Origin: Blepharisma stoltei
Lineage: Eukaryota; Ciliophora; Heterotrichea; Heterotrichida; Blepharismidae
Reading direction: 5' to 3'
Assembly: GCA_914767885.1 (NCBI GenBank)
Contig: CAJZBQ010000044.1
Coordinates: forward strand, 868,001-932,000
Length of the DNA stretch: 64,000 bases
The translations under genes were made by a program, and so were the position numbers. The notes beneath the pieces are model-generated. The model worked only from the letters and a program-made list of their open reading frames with translations. It was not told the DNA's origin and did not search any database. Positions 11,476 to 21,924 of the stretch are shown here, one piece after another (positions within the stretch are counted from its first letter, which is position 1; every line of letters starts with the position of its first letter).

Positions 11476-11978
11476 TATCAAGCAATTCTTTTGATAATTT
11501 ATGCAGCTCTTCAATTAGGGCTTCCTTATATTTTTGATTTGGTTCCAAGTTTAATTGTTCAAACTCGTGTTTATTAATCGAAGCAGCTTTATGATGCTTG
11601 TACATGTGAATTTCACAAGAGCAAAGGGGAGGATCCACACATTTGCAGAAAACTTTAACTTTATTTTTGCATCCTTGCTTTCAGCATTCCATGATTATTA
11701 AGATAAATTTATAGATTCATAAAGATGATTAATAAAAATTTTTAATCATTTGAATATAATTTACCTAAAAGAAAATTAGGAATCTATAAATATGAAAGAT
11801 TTATTAAAATTGTTTATTTAAGCATCAAAAGCATTTCAATAATTCCACTTTATTTTTCATCTCCCTTAATCTCCCTATTCACAGTAAAAAGTAAGCAAAA
11901 ATCCTCTATGTCTTTTATTCAGAATATCACTTGATTTTGACAGAATGGTATAATACTCTTCCTGGTATACTCCTAAAA

Positions 11979-12310
11979 GCATGTTCCATATATTTTTGAA
12001 GCTCCAATTAATTCTCCAACAGCTTTAAGACCAGGAGGAAGAATAATAAGTTATCATAGATTCCAAACTTCCATATACATACCAAATAGCCTCAAGAAAT
12101 AGCAATTACTGTAATTTCAAAGTCGTCATTTAGGTCTTCAATTCGCCTGCCAATAGAAATTGCTATAGTTGAAAGAAGTAAAAAGAGCTCATGAATGAAG
12201 AAAGCAATATATATCAGAAATCACAAAGCTCTTTAGCAGGTAAATTACCAGAGATGCATGGATAAAAACGATGTCGATACAGAAGCTAAATAAGAGATCA
12301 ACCATTTTTA
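11979..12310 (-). pseudogene. TLC-domain gene fragment
   Basis: The first TLC coding segment with numerous indels, 3' of K5. The C-terminal segment is absent. Confidence 0.6.
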
Positions 12311-12645
12311 CAATAGTAATTATTTAATTTTTAGGTTTATATGAATGGTAAACTTTGACTTGAAAATTTATATTAAAAATATTTTACTTTAAAATCAATT
12401 TCTAAATTGTGAAAATATAACAAATTAATATTAGAAATTATTTATTTTAATGCTATAAAGTAATTAAATTATAGAAATTTTAATTTATTATAACTGAGTC
12501 ATCGTTAATTGCAAGCTCTTCATCTCAAATTTATATATTCTGCAATCCTTGTCTATGAAATAGCAACTTTGATTGAAATAAACTTGGTATGCTGCTCTGC
12601 AACCATAGCTAATCTGCGATGCTTCTATAATTTTCCAATTGCTTA

Positions 12646-12989
12646 CTACCCCCCTCCATGAGTGAACAAAAAAAATTTTTGTTCACTAACGGAGGTTAAT
12701 TTTTTTTTTTTATATAAATTTTAGAAAAAATTTTTTTTCGAAATTTTAAAAAAATCCTAATTTGAAAAAAATGGGAAGCAAATATATAAAATTTATGTTT
12801 TAAAAAGCAATTTGTTTAAAATTAAGCAGAATTAGCTCGAGATTTCATTATACTAATTATCACTTATATATCAAAATTTCTTTTTATAAAAATTTTTTCT
12901 ATTAAAAACATTTTGGTTCACTTGGGTTTTTGGGCAAAAAATAGGGATTTTTCTAATGGTTTTGTTCACTCACGGAGGGGGGGGAGTTA
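12646..12989. mobile_element. Family-1 MITE in K5
   Basis: TTA-CTACCCCCCTCC ... GGGGGGGAG-TTA. Paralogs without the element read CAATTGCTTAGTTGATT, so one TTA is the original target. An inner inverted pair, GTGAGTGAAC/GTTCACTAAC, lies just inside the left terminus. Confidence 0.85.
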
Positions 12990-13228
12990 GTTGATTTGGC
13001 TCACTTTCATATATATTTTTTGAGGATTCGATTAAAAATACTCGATTTTCAGCTTGGAGTAATACTTTATAAGTATTAGTTGCAAAGTTGAGATAAATTT
13101 CATTATAAATACCTTGCTTATGATTATACGAATATAGTTTGCTACTTTCATAGCCAACAAATGCGATTCCATCATTGCCTGCAATACATAAAACGCGGCT
13201 TAGATTTTCTTTCAGAGGGCAAATTTTA

Positions 13229-13350
13229 TATTCTCTATTAAAATTTTTTCTTCTTTATTTCATCATCTTAATAAATTCAGAACTATAATAATACTCAATA
13301 TAGAAAACTTTATACCAAAAGTATATAGCAAATTTTTCTCTGAGATAATA
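13229..13350. repeat. IES2 in K5
   Basis: A TA-bounded insertion of about 120 bp at the DKWY site. Confidence 0.7.
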
Positions 13351-13695
13351 CCACTTATCAGTTGATAATTCATATTTTGCTGCTTGATTCCATGCTTTAT
13401 CTGCAGCATTTCATCCTCCAAATAAGTAAATAAAGCCATCATGATACAGAGCACCCATACCATTTGATGGATCTCCATCTGAAAGCTGCTTAATAGTGCT
13501 ATTTTGATAAAATCTAAATGTTGTTCCTGATGCAGGATAATTACCATAGCAAAATATAGATTTATCTGGAAGAAGACACATAGAAATATTTTGGGGTTGA
13601 CTAACATTATTTTGGAGACTGTCTATCTGTTTCTCAGACTTTGAATAATTGGTCAAATTTACTCTAACTGAGATTTTTGTATTAGTCCTAAAAAA

Positions 13696-13823
13696 TATGT
13701 CTCACAAAAATATTAATCATTGTTTAATTATTTTAGCTTTCTACTTTTAAGCAAACCACTCTTTAGCGATTACAAATATTTTAGATTATGCTATAAAAAT
13801 AAAAAAATATTTAAAGAAGTATA
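13696..13823. repeat. IES1 in K5
   Basis: A TA-bounded ~126-bp insertion at the conserved site. Confidence 0.7.
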
Positions 13824-14117
13824 CAATTTCATTGTTTTCAAAAATATCGATCCTGTCATCTTTGTTGAATTCAAAATCGGAACGATTAAAACTGCACCCA
13901 AACTCATCCAACATTTTTCGTGCACTATCTGGGTCTAAGCTTAATAGCTTTTCAAGCGGATTTTGACTTATTTTTGGTAACTTTTTTATTGAGCAAATCT
14001 TTCTAATTAAATCAGCTTGATTTATTCTTATTTTATCAATATTTTCTAGTGCTTTAATAAGTGACAATTTTAATTCTTGTATTTTCTTGTATGTTTCTTT
14101 TATTAAGTTTTCTTTTA

Positions 14118-14340
14118 TCGCTAATGTGCCATAATAGGCTAGTATGGCTAGTCAGCATACCAACTAAAAAAAATTGCCCATGACGCTTGCCTTATCAAGT
14201 CTATACTCATTAGATACCCTAAAGCCATAAATGGAAATTTGTTATTTTTGTTTGAACTTTTAAAAAATTGACAAGGACGAATTTAATTTAAAAATTAAAA
14301 CGGATAACCAATAATGATCTATTAAACTGCAGGGGCTATA
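14118..14340 (+). mobile_element. Family-2 MITE in K5 coiled coil
   Basis: Inserted in TTCTTTTA|TATCAAG between the codons for LLDIK and ENLIK. It is bounded by TA and ends GGGGCTATA; the left terminus is TATCGCTAATG, slightly diverged. Confidence 0.75.
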
Positions 14341-14560
14341 TTTCAAGTAATTCTTTTGATAATTTATGCAACTCTTCAATTAGGGCTTCTTTATATTTTT
14401 GATTTAGTTTTAATTTTAATGGTTCCAGCTTGTGCTCTTCAATAGAAGTAGTTTGAACATGTTTATAAATGTGGATTATGCAAGAGTAGAGGGCAGGATC
14501 CACACATTTACAGAGAACTTTGACTTTATTTTTGCAACCTTGCTTTCAGCATTCCATGAT

Positions 14561-14823
14561 TATCTCCCATCCTCCATTAGAGAACAAAAAAAAAATTAGT
14601 AAACTTAAATTTTTTTGGGATTTAAAAAATTCCCAATACACAAAATTAAAAGTAAAATTAATTTAATATTATAAATTTATTTTTAAAATGCAAATTCAAC
14701 AGATTTCATTATATTAATTATCAATTTCACATAAAAATATTCTTCACTCAAGGAGGATGTTTTTGCCCAAAAAAATAAAAATTTTTCTAATGGTTTTGTT
14801 CGCACATGAAGCAAGAGGAGTAA
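14561..14823. mobile_element. Degenerate family-1 MITE upstream of K5
   Basis: Eroded termini (TCTCCCATCCTCC ... AGAGGAGTAA) and a recognisable core. The same position, just upstream of the kelch ATG, is occupied at 28687 and 50703, so it was inherited with the duplicated unit. Confidence 0.65.
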
Positions 14824-15009
14824 GATAAATTTATAGATTCATAAAAATGATTAATAAAAGACATTGTATTCTTAATCATTTGAATATAATTTACCTAAAA
14901 GAAAATTAAAAATCTATAAAACATGAAAGATTTATTAAAATTGTCTATTTAAGCATCAAAAGTAGTTCAATAATTCCACTAGATAAAAAGTAAGCCAAAG
15001 TCGTCTAAC

Positions 15010-15661
15010 TCATGATACCGATTATTGTGCTGTATATTGATAATAATTATTCATTAGCTTTCAAGCCAAAATTTAACAATAAAATATATTTCAACATTAA
15101 ATTTATTTAATAGAGATTTCTTCAATTATTCATCATAATAATTATAAAATGGGAGGAATTATATAGAAAATTGGTAAATACTCGAGTAAATGCAAAAAAT
15201 GAATATCATCAGGAGATTTAATCATTAAACTTTCTTGAAGTAATTTGATTTGAAGCTTCATTTGATGTGCTATACTTCTGAACTAAAGCAACATATTTAT
15301 AATTGTCGCTGGCTTTTCACTTTGTCTTATTTTTAGGAATTTTTGTAATTATTTTAATTGCCAAGTAAAATTGGCGTATTCAAAATTAACTAATGTGCTA
15401 TAAATGAAAATGCCAAAGCGAATTTTAGTGACAATTTCTATAACGCGGCCACTAATTTTTGCTGATTTTAACTGTAGTTCTGGAAAATAAAAAGAAAAAG
15501 GAAAAATCAAGTGAGGATTTGAGCTAGCTGTTTTTGATGTTTAAATAATAATTATCGATTTTCAATTTTTATTTCTTCTTTTATATTCATTTTGTCCCTT
15601 TTAAGGAATGAAATGACCTTATCAATTATTCCATTTTCTTGATTCTATAATAATAATGATC
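15010..15661. other. Upstream region of plus-strand kelch copy K6, no gene
   Basis: AT-rich, without coding signs. About 350 bp before the ATG (15300-15661) are homologous to the upstream regions of K9, K13 and K15 (23600, 38640, 43250). The plus-strand copies thus form a subfamily with its own 5' flank, unlike the minus-strand copies, whose flank is the membrane-gene tail. Confidence 0.55.
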
Positions 15662-15774
15662 ATGGAATGCTGAATGCAGGGGTGCAAAAATAAAGTTAAA
15701 GTTTTCTGTAAATGTACGAATCCGGTCAGCTACTCTTGCGGCATTCATACATATAAGCATCTTCAAAATGAGCC

Positions 15775-16315
15775 TATTAGAAGTCATACTGCTTTTAAGC
15801 TTAAATTTGTTTTTCTTTGTTTCAGCATCTTTAATCATGATTAAGCTTGAGGTGTCAGCTACTGCAATATATTTCCCATCATAAGAAAAAGATATAGAGG
15901 TGATTTCATTGTACAAAAAAGGATGCTCCTCTAAAGTTCTAATGTCTGCTAATCTAGTAAATAGCTTTTTATGCTCAATATCTCATGAATTTAGTATATA
16001 ATCTATCGGCTATAGCAAGCAAAGTTCCATCATTTGAAAAAGAAATTGCAGTAATATTTGTATTGTTCTTGAATTCTTGGAATTTAAGGCCTGTTCTAAT
16101 ATCATGCATAATGGCGGTGTTGCGGCAATCATAAGCTAAATAATTACCACAAAATGAGAAAGCGATAGAATTGGCAAGATATGTGCTTATAACTTAGAAG
16201 CTGCCCAAACCAAGCATCTGATAAGTCACAGTTACGGAAATTAGAATCATATATATTTTTGCATATAAAAAAATTGACCCGTTTTAAGTTGCTTCCTTCG
16301 AATTCTGTATTTACC
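15775..16315 (-). pseudogene. WD40 / pentapeptide-repeat gene fragment inside K6
   Basis: On the minus strand, the phrases ITAISFSNDGTLLAIAD and ITSISFSYDGKYIAVAD are typical WD40 blade strands, and a third sits at NSIAFSFCGNYLAYD. Upstream, FEGSNLKRVNF and DSNFRNCDLSDAWF look like pentapeptide repeats, a domain often paired with WD40 repeats in ciliate proteins. At least one frameshift separates the blades. It is a captured piece of an unrelated gene; no complete copy is in the window. Confidence 0.65.
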
Positions 16316-16695
16316 TGAAACCTTAAACTTAAAAGTAAATCCAAGAAACAAGGAAGCCTTAATTGAAGAGCTTCAAAAGCTATCAAAAGAATTACTTGAT
16401 ATAAAAGTAAACTTAATGAAAGACACATATAAGAAAATGCAAGAATTAAAATTGTCACTTATCAAAAAACTTGAAAATATTGAAAAAATAAGAATAAATC
16501 AAGTTGATTTAGTTAAAAAGATTTACTCAATAAAAAATCTACCAAAAATAAATCAAAATCCGCTTGAAAAGCTATTAAGCTTAGATCCAGATAGTGCACG
16601 TAAAAAGTTGGATGAGTTTGGGTGCAGATTTAATCGTTCAGATTGTAAATTGAACAAAAATGATAGAATCGATGATGCTGAAAACAATGAAATTG

Positions 16696-16832
16696 TATAC
16701 TCCTTTGAATATTTTTTTACTTTTATGGCATAATCTAAGGCATTTGAGTTTGCTAAAGAGGGGTCTTGAAAGTTGAAAGCTAAGATTTTTAACTAATATT
16801 AAAGCAATTATTAAATATATTAATGAAATATA
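16696..16832. repeat. IES1 in K6
   Basis: A TA-bounded ~135-bp insertion at the conserved I-V codons. Its read-through encodes the short tail ...YFFTFMA-stop seen in many copies. Confidence 0.7.
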
Positions 16833-17178
16833 TTTTTTAGAGGAGGTACAAAAAACTTAGTTAGAGTAAATTTGACCAATTATTCAAAGTCTGAGAAGCG
16901 GATAGACATTCTTTGTAGCGATGTCATTTCTCCTGATGTTATTTCTATGTGTCTTCTTCCTGATAAATCTATATTTTGCTATGGTAATCATCCTGCATCA
17001 GGAACAGCATTTATATTGTACCCAAATAACACTATTAAGCGACTTTCAGATGGAGATCCGTCAGTAGGTATGGGTGCTGTGTATCATGATGGCTTTATTT
17101 ACTTATTTGGAGGATGGCATGTTAATGGTAAGCCATGGAATCAAGCAGCAAAATATGAACTATCAACTGATAAGTGGT

Positions 17179-17289
17179 ATTATATGAAGAGAATTTTGCT
17201 GCATGCTTTTGGCATAAAGTTTTCTATATTATAGTTCTAAATTCATTAAGATGTTGAAATAAGAAAGAAAAAATTTTTAATAGAGAATA
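17179..17289. repeat. IES2 in K6
   Basis: A TA-bounded ~109-bp insertion directly after the TGG of DKW. Confidence 0.7.
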
Positions 17290-17531
17290 TAAAATTTGCC
17301 ATCTGAAGCAAAATCTATGTCGGGTTTCATGTATTTCAGGCAATTATGGAATCGCATTTGTTGGATTTCAAAGTAGCAAACTATATTCATATAATCATAA
17401 GCAAGATGTTTATAATGAAATTTCTCACAACTTTGTAGATAATACTCATAAAATATTACTCCAGGCAGAAAATCGAGTATTTTTAATCGAATCCTCAAAA
17501 AATATATATGAATGTGAATCAAATCAACTAA

Positions 17532-17819
17532 CTCCCCCCCCTCTGTGAGCGAACAAATAGATTTTGTTCGCCCATGCACGGAGGGGGTTAATTTTTTTTT
17601 TAAAAAAATCCCACTTCTCTCGAAAATTGGAAAGCAAATATTAATTTTATTTGTAAAATTTCTGTTTGAAAACGCAATTTGCTTAAAAATTAAACAAAAT
17701 TAGCTCGAGATTTCATGATACTATTTATCACTTATATATCAAAAATTTTTGTTCGCTGAGGAGGGTGAAAAAATAGGAATTTTTCTAATGGTTTTGTTCG
17801 CTCAAGGAGGGGGGAGTAA
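17532..17819. mobile_element. Family-1 MITE in K6
   Basis: TAA-CTCCCCCCCC ... GGGGGGAG-TAA between the codons for ESNQL and SNW. This is the same codon position as in K1, K5, K16 and K18, seen from the other strand. Confidence 0.85.
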
Positions 17820-18103
17820 GCAATTGGAAAAATATAGGAGTATCACAGATTAGTTATAGTTTCAAAGCAGCATACAAAGTATATTTCAATCAAAGTTGCT
17901 ATTTCATGGACAGTGATTATAAAATATATAAATTTGATATGAAGAGCTTACAATTAACGATGACTCAGGCATAATAATAAATAAAAATTTCCATAGTTTA
18001 ATTTGCTTTTTAGAATCAGAACAAATAACTGGTAATATTAATTTGTTATATTATCAAAAGTAAAACATTTTTAATATAAATTTTTATGAAGCTCGCACGC
18101 CTT

Positions 18104-18341
18104 AGTACTCTAAAAGTATTACTCCAGGCAGAAAATAGAGTATTTTTAATAGAATCAGAAAAAAATATATGAAAGTCAACTAAGCAATTGGGAAATTATA
18201 GGATCAGCGCAGATTAGCTATGATTTCAGAGTAGCATACCAAGTTTGTTTCAATCAAAGTTGCTATTTCATGGACAGAGATTGCAAAATATATAAATTTG
18301 ATATGGAGAACTTAGAATTAACGATGACTCAGGTATAATAA
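18104..18341 (+). pseudogene. Kelch 3' fragment (K6b)
   Basis: A lone copy of the last ~78 codons of the kelch family (LLQAENRVFLIES to MTQV-TAA). It has no family-1 MITE at the SNW site, a one-base frame defect near NIYES, and repeats the end of K6 just downstream of it. Confidence 0.7.
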
Positions 18342-18403
18342 ATAATAAATTTCCATAGTTTAATTTGATTTTAACATCAAAATCTCTATTTCTAAACTAA
18401 TAA

Positions 18404-19432
18404 ATGAGAATAAAAAAAGCGAGATAGACCTCGAAGACAGTAAGGAAGACTTTCATAATTCTCAAAGAATTAAGATTACTCTAAAACTTACCAAAAATAA
18501 TAAAGCAGAAAGAGAACAAATGATCCAAGAGCTAAGAGAGAAGAGAGCTGAAATTTTAAATAGGCCAAATGACCCAGAATTAGAGCGAGATTTTAGGATG
18601 ACCTGCTCAAAGTACAGTAGCGATATCTATGCTGATTCCCAGTTCTTCAGCAAGCTTATCAAGATTATATTAATCCTTATCGCCAAAAAACATCTCTTTA
18701 TGCAATTATAGGAAAAGACAACAGAACTAATTTGATTATTTATGATACAGAAAATCATAGAAAGGAAGTCAGGATAGTAGAGACTCCTGAACCATTGTAT
18801 CCCCACACTTGTATTGCTCAGCTTCCTAACGGTAATTTATTTTGCTTTGGTAATTATCCACATTCTGGAACTTCATTGATAATTGATGAGAATAATATTG
18901 TTCAAGAGCTGCCATCTGGAACTCCTTGCGCATACTCATCAGCTATCTATTTCAATAATAGTGTTTATTGCTCTGGAGGATGAAATAATAACAGATCTTT
19001 AACTCTATCAGAGAGATTTGATTTAAATGAAAGCGGATGAACTGAATTAGAGCCACTGCCACAAGCTGATGACGCTTGCCATAGTGTAATATATTGTGAT
19101 TTCTGGAAACAGAAATAAAAATCTTTTGAGGTATTCAATTGGTAGCAACACTTTCGCAACAATTCCTTATGATTTTAAAATTTATAATAGCAAGATTCTT
19201 ATAAGTTCAGAGAGACTGTATTTAATTGAATGTGATTATACTGGATCAATCTATGAAAGTGAATTGTCAAGTGACATGCCTGGAGACGAATTGGAAACTC
19301 AATAATAAAGGATTATTTTCAAGTTTATTTGTCATATAATAAAGGAGGAATAAATATACACACTTCTGGGGTGGTGCTACTAGATACTTTAAGTTTAATT
19401 TAGAGGCGAAAAGATTAACTAAGCTTGATTAA
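18404..19432 (+). pseudogene. Second-family kelch pseudogene
   Basis: Diverged relative of the intact gene at 37457-38506. Recognisable blocks are PELERDFRMT, AQLPNGNLFCFGNYPHSG, YCSGGWNNN (UGA Trp), GWTELEPLPQAD (UGA Trp), ISSERLYLIEC and YNKGG. Frameshifts occur near 18646, 19095, 19290 and 19365. In kelch blades the residue after GG and the W before x-L-P-P are typically aromatic, which supports UGA as Trp at both places. No start is certain: the frame is open from about 18404. Confidence 0.7.
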
Positions 19433-19496
19433 AATAATTTGATAATAAATAGGTCTCATTTAATAATCTTTTGCTATTAACTCTTTCAATATCTTT

Positions 19497-19700
19497 TATC
19501 GATCAATCTGACTTCAAAGTCGTCATTAAAGTCTTCCATTCGCCAGTAGAAATTACCATAGTTGATATAAGTAAAAAGAGTTCATTAGTAAAGAATGCAA
19601 TCGTTTTCAGAAACTCTAATAATTTTTGGTAGATAATAGCCAAAGATGCATGGATACAAACAATTGTCAATACAAAAGCCACATTAGATAATCAATAAGT
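19497..19700 (-). pseudogene. TLC-domain gene fragment
   Basis: A short minus-strand piece of the TLC N-terminal coding region with indels, between the second-family kelch pseudogene and kelch fragment K7. Confidence 0.55.
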
Positions 19701-19879
19701 TTTATAATAGTAAATATTTATTTTTCAGGTTTAAATTAATAATAAACTTGCTTAGATTTTGACTTAAAAATTACATTAAAAATATTTTACTTTATGACAA
19801 TTACTTGATCAATTGTAAAAATGCAACAAATTAATTTTTGTTATGCTAAAAGCGAATTAATTATAAAAATTTTGATTCA

Positions 19880-20238
19880 TTATACTTCAATCATCGTTAA
19901 TTGTAAGCTCTTCATATCAAATTTATATATTTTAGATTCCCAGTCCACGAAATAGCAACTTTGATTGAAATAAACGTGGTATCCTGCTCTTCAAGCATAG
20001 CTAATCTGCGATGCTCCTATAATTTTCCAATTACTTAGTTGATTTGGCTCGCTTTCATATATAATTTTGAGGAATTGATTAAAAATACTCGATTTTCAGC
20101 CTGGAGCAAGACTTTATTAGTATTAGCTGCAGAGTTGAGGTAAATTTGATTATAAATATCTTGCTTATGATTATATAAATGTAGTTTCTACTTTGATACC
20201 CAACAAATGCGACTCCATAGTTTCCTGCAATACACATT
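19880..20238 (-). pseudogene. Kelch 3' fragment K7
   Basis: Minus-strand kelch C-terminal third (from the IAGNYG codons at about 20235 to the stop near 19880), with small deletions. At 20238 it joins sequence homologous to the 3' flank of the intact TLC gene (51700-51820), a deletion junction. Confidence 0.7.
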
Positions 20239-20314
20239 TCTTGTAAAGTAGCCTTGATTTTAAAATTTACTTTTTCTTAAAGATATCAATTTCATATTTA
20301 TCATCTCTGTTATT

Positions 20315-20750
20315 AACTTACTTACTTAATTATCTGGTGTTTAAGATGTCTAGTGCCGCAGCCAAAAATGGCCTATGGCAAAACTGATGACGTAGGCGAG
20401 CCATCTTGGCACGGGTCAGCCCCGTCCAAGCCTTCTATCAACTCCTGCTTCACCAACCTTGCTGCACGTCTCACCCGGCGCGTTGCCGTCGCCCTTGTCG
20501 CTCGACTCAGCTCCTGCGCGTGTTCCGCCTAAGGGTCATCCTCCCGTGGGATGTGCTGAGAGTAAAAGCCCGAGATCTTGAGTGGACTGAGGAGTGGTTC
20601 CTTTGGTTATCCCCAAAGTTAAACCGCTATTGCTGTCCAGAAGTTCACGAGTGAAAACCTAACCCTAATAATAAAATTCCATGAGGGAGAGAAAATTAGC
20701 AAAGCTAATTTCTCTCGAACCGAATGCCATTTTATTATTCCTCTGTTATT
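20315..20750. mobile_element. GC-rich retroposon-like element (family R2)
   Basis: An insertion of about 430 bp flanked by the 10-bp direct repeat CTCTGTTATT (20305-20314 and 20741-20750). The uninterrupted TLC 3' flank is seen at 51700-51820 and 29930-30060. The body shares CTCGACTCAGCTCCTGCGCG, CCGCCTAAGGGTC and GGTTATCCCC with the element at 49461-49893. It is followed by an ACCCTAATAATAA tail and a near-perfect palindrome (20680-20725). No ORF is convincing. SINE-like by structure; the family is unknown. Confidence 0.65.
20680..20740. repeat. Palindromic tail of the R2 element
   Basis: GAGAGAAAATTAGC, a 3-base loop, then GCTAATTTCTCTC forms a near-perfect hairpin, enclosed by AATAATAAAAT ... 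ATTTTATTATT. In the sister copy at about 49830-49878 the same segment is present in the opposite orientation. Confidence 0.65.
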
Positions 20751-21470
20751 TAACAATAAATAAAAGCCCTTATTTACCTGTAAAATTTTATGAAGTTAAT
20801 AAAGTTATCATAGGGTCAAGCTTAAACCCAACTCCCCAACCCCAAACCCAATCCCTCATCCCCTCCAACTCCTTTAATCTCGAATCAAACTGCATAGTCT
20901 TGATAATAAGAAATATAAGAGCTATTGCAGTATTTTCTCTTCATATTATTAAATCGCTATTTATAGCATGTTTACACATGCATTTAGACTTTATTTTGTG
21001 TCTCTACTATAAACAAAGATTTTATATGGTAAGATTTTTAGACTAATAAATAAAGGAGTTAATAGAGAAATACGCTGCATTTTGCTTAATTGTTATTTTT
21101 TTAAAGATTAATATGCTCAGATTCTGCTTTAAAAATAAATAGACACTAATAAATCAATTAAAACACATTTATTAATCTAAGATATATATAATATCTAGCA
21201 TTAATTATGCTAAAATAATGAGTTCTAATAGATTAAATCTGCTTAAATAGCTTATTTTTGCATATATAATTGATATATCTCATTTAAATTTAACACACAA
21301 AAATATGAGCTAAATTAGCTAGCTTTTGAAAATTTGTATATAGCAGAGATATGAAATTAAGCAAACATGCTATAAATTGCGTTGTATTAATGTAATAGTG
21401 AAAATGTTACAATTTCTTTTATATTTCTTATTATCAATTCTAGGTAATTTGATATTGAGGGGGTTTGTGC
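20751..21470. other. AT-rich stretch without a supported gene
   Basis: It begins with TLC 3' flank, then a C-rich pyrimidine patch at 20833-20875 (repeated AACCC/ACCCCA), then anonymous AT-rich DNA. No homologous segment elsewhere in the window was noticed for 21060-21460. Confidence 0.4.
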
Positions 21471-21476
21471 TTTGAT

Positions 21477-21750
21477 TGATCATAGATCCCAAACTTTCAC
21501 ATACACAATGTATTATACTTAAAATAGCTTCAAGAAATCGCAATTACTGTGATTTCAAAGTTGTTATTTAGGTCTTCCATTCATCGGCCAGTAGAAACTG
21601 CAATCGTAGTTGAAAAAGTAAAAAGAGTCCATGGATGAAGAAAACAGTCGATTTCAGAAATCCCAAAATCTCTTTTGCAGATAATTAGCAGGAATGCATG
21701 GAATAAAAATGACTATTTACAGAAACTAAATGAGAAAATCAACCATGTTT
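21477..21750 (-). pseudogene. TLC-domain gene fragment
   Basis: A minus-strand TLC first-segment piece with indels, 3' of K8. Confidence 0.6.
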
Positions 21751-21924
21751 TATAATAGTAAATATTTAATTTTCAGATTTAAATTAGCATTAAACTTTGC
21801 TTAGCTTTTGGCTTGAAACTTTATATTAAAAATATTTTACTTTGTGAAAATAAATTTGGTCAATTGTGAAAATATAACAAATTAATTTTACAAAGTATTA
21901 TTTTGATGTTAAAATCAAATTAAA

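Larger units (their letters stand above)
9844..11692 (-). pseudogene. Kelch copy K4 with five insertions
   Basis: ATG at 11692 (MECWKQGCKNKVKVFCKC; UGA Trp4), coiled coil, linker and propeller are recognisable down to TAA at 9844. It carries a family-2 MITE in the coiled coil (11347-11475), IES1 (10925-11055), a second family-2 MITE in opposite orientation inside the IFCYG region (10560-10785), and IES2 (10241-10353). Additional point changes suggest decay. It is the only copy with two family-2 elements, at different sites, which proves that this family moved. Confidence 0.7.
12488..14557 (-). pseudogene. Kelch copy K5 with four insertions
   Basis: ATG at 14557 (MECWKQGCKNKVKVLCKC, UGA Trp4), TAA at 12488. 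In gene order it carries a family-2 MITE (14118-14340), IES1 (13696-13823), IES2 (13229-13350) and a family-1 MITE (12646-12989). All four borders match sites seen in other copies. After their removal the propeller motifs (CLLPDKSIFCYG, MGALYHDGFIYLFGG, YQVYFNQSCYFMD) are present. Scattered substitutions in the FGG and SNW regions leave it uncertain whether it still encodes protein. Confidence 0.65.
15662..17974 (+). pseudogene. Kelch copy K6 with WD40 insertion
   Basis: ATG at 15662 gives MECWMQGCKNKVKVFCKC (UGA Trp4) and the Cys/His motif. After residue ~36 the frame is replaced by about 540 bp of minus-strand WD40-gene sequence (15775-16315), then the coiled coil resumes (EALIEELQKLSKELLD). 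IES1 (16696-16832), IES2 (17179-17289) and a family-1 MITE (17532-17819) follow at the family's usual sites, and the gene ends ...MTQA-TAA at 17974. FGGW here uses UGG where other copies use UGA. The WD40 segment removes about 27 bases of kelch sequence, so it is a replacement and not a clean excisable insertion. Confidence 0.7.

Noticed and set aside
15626-15916. 96-codon minus-strand ORF with a WD40-like start
   Set aside because: Its first half is a real WD40 fragment but its second half is the antisense of the kelch zinc-finger codons; the chimera is not a gene.
20833-20875. C-rich AACCC/ACCCCA patch as a telomere remnant
   Set aside because: The repeats are irregular and too short to be a telomere or chromosome-breakage site.
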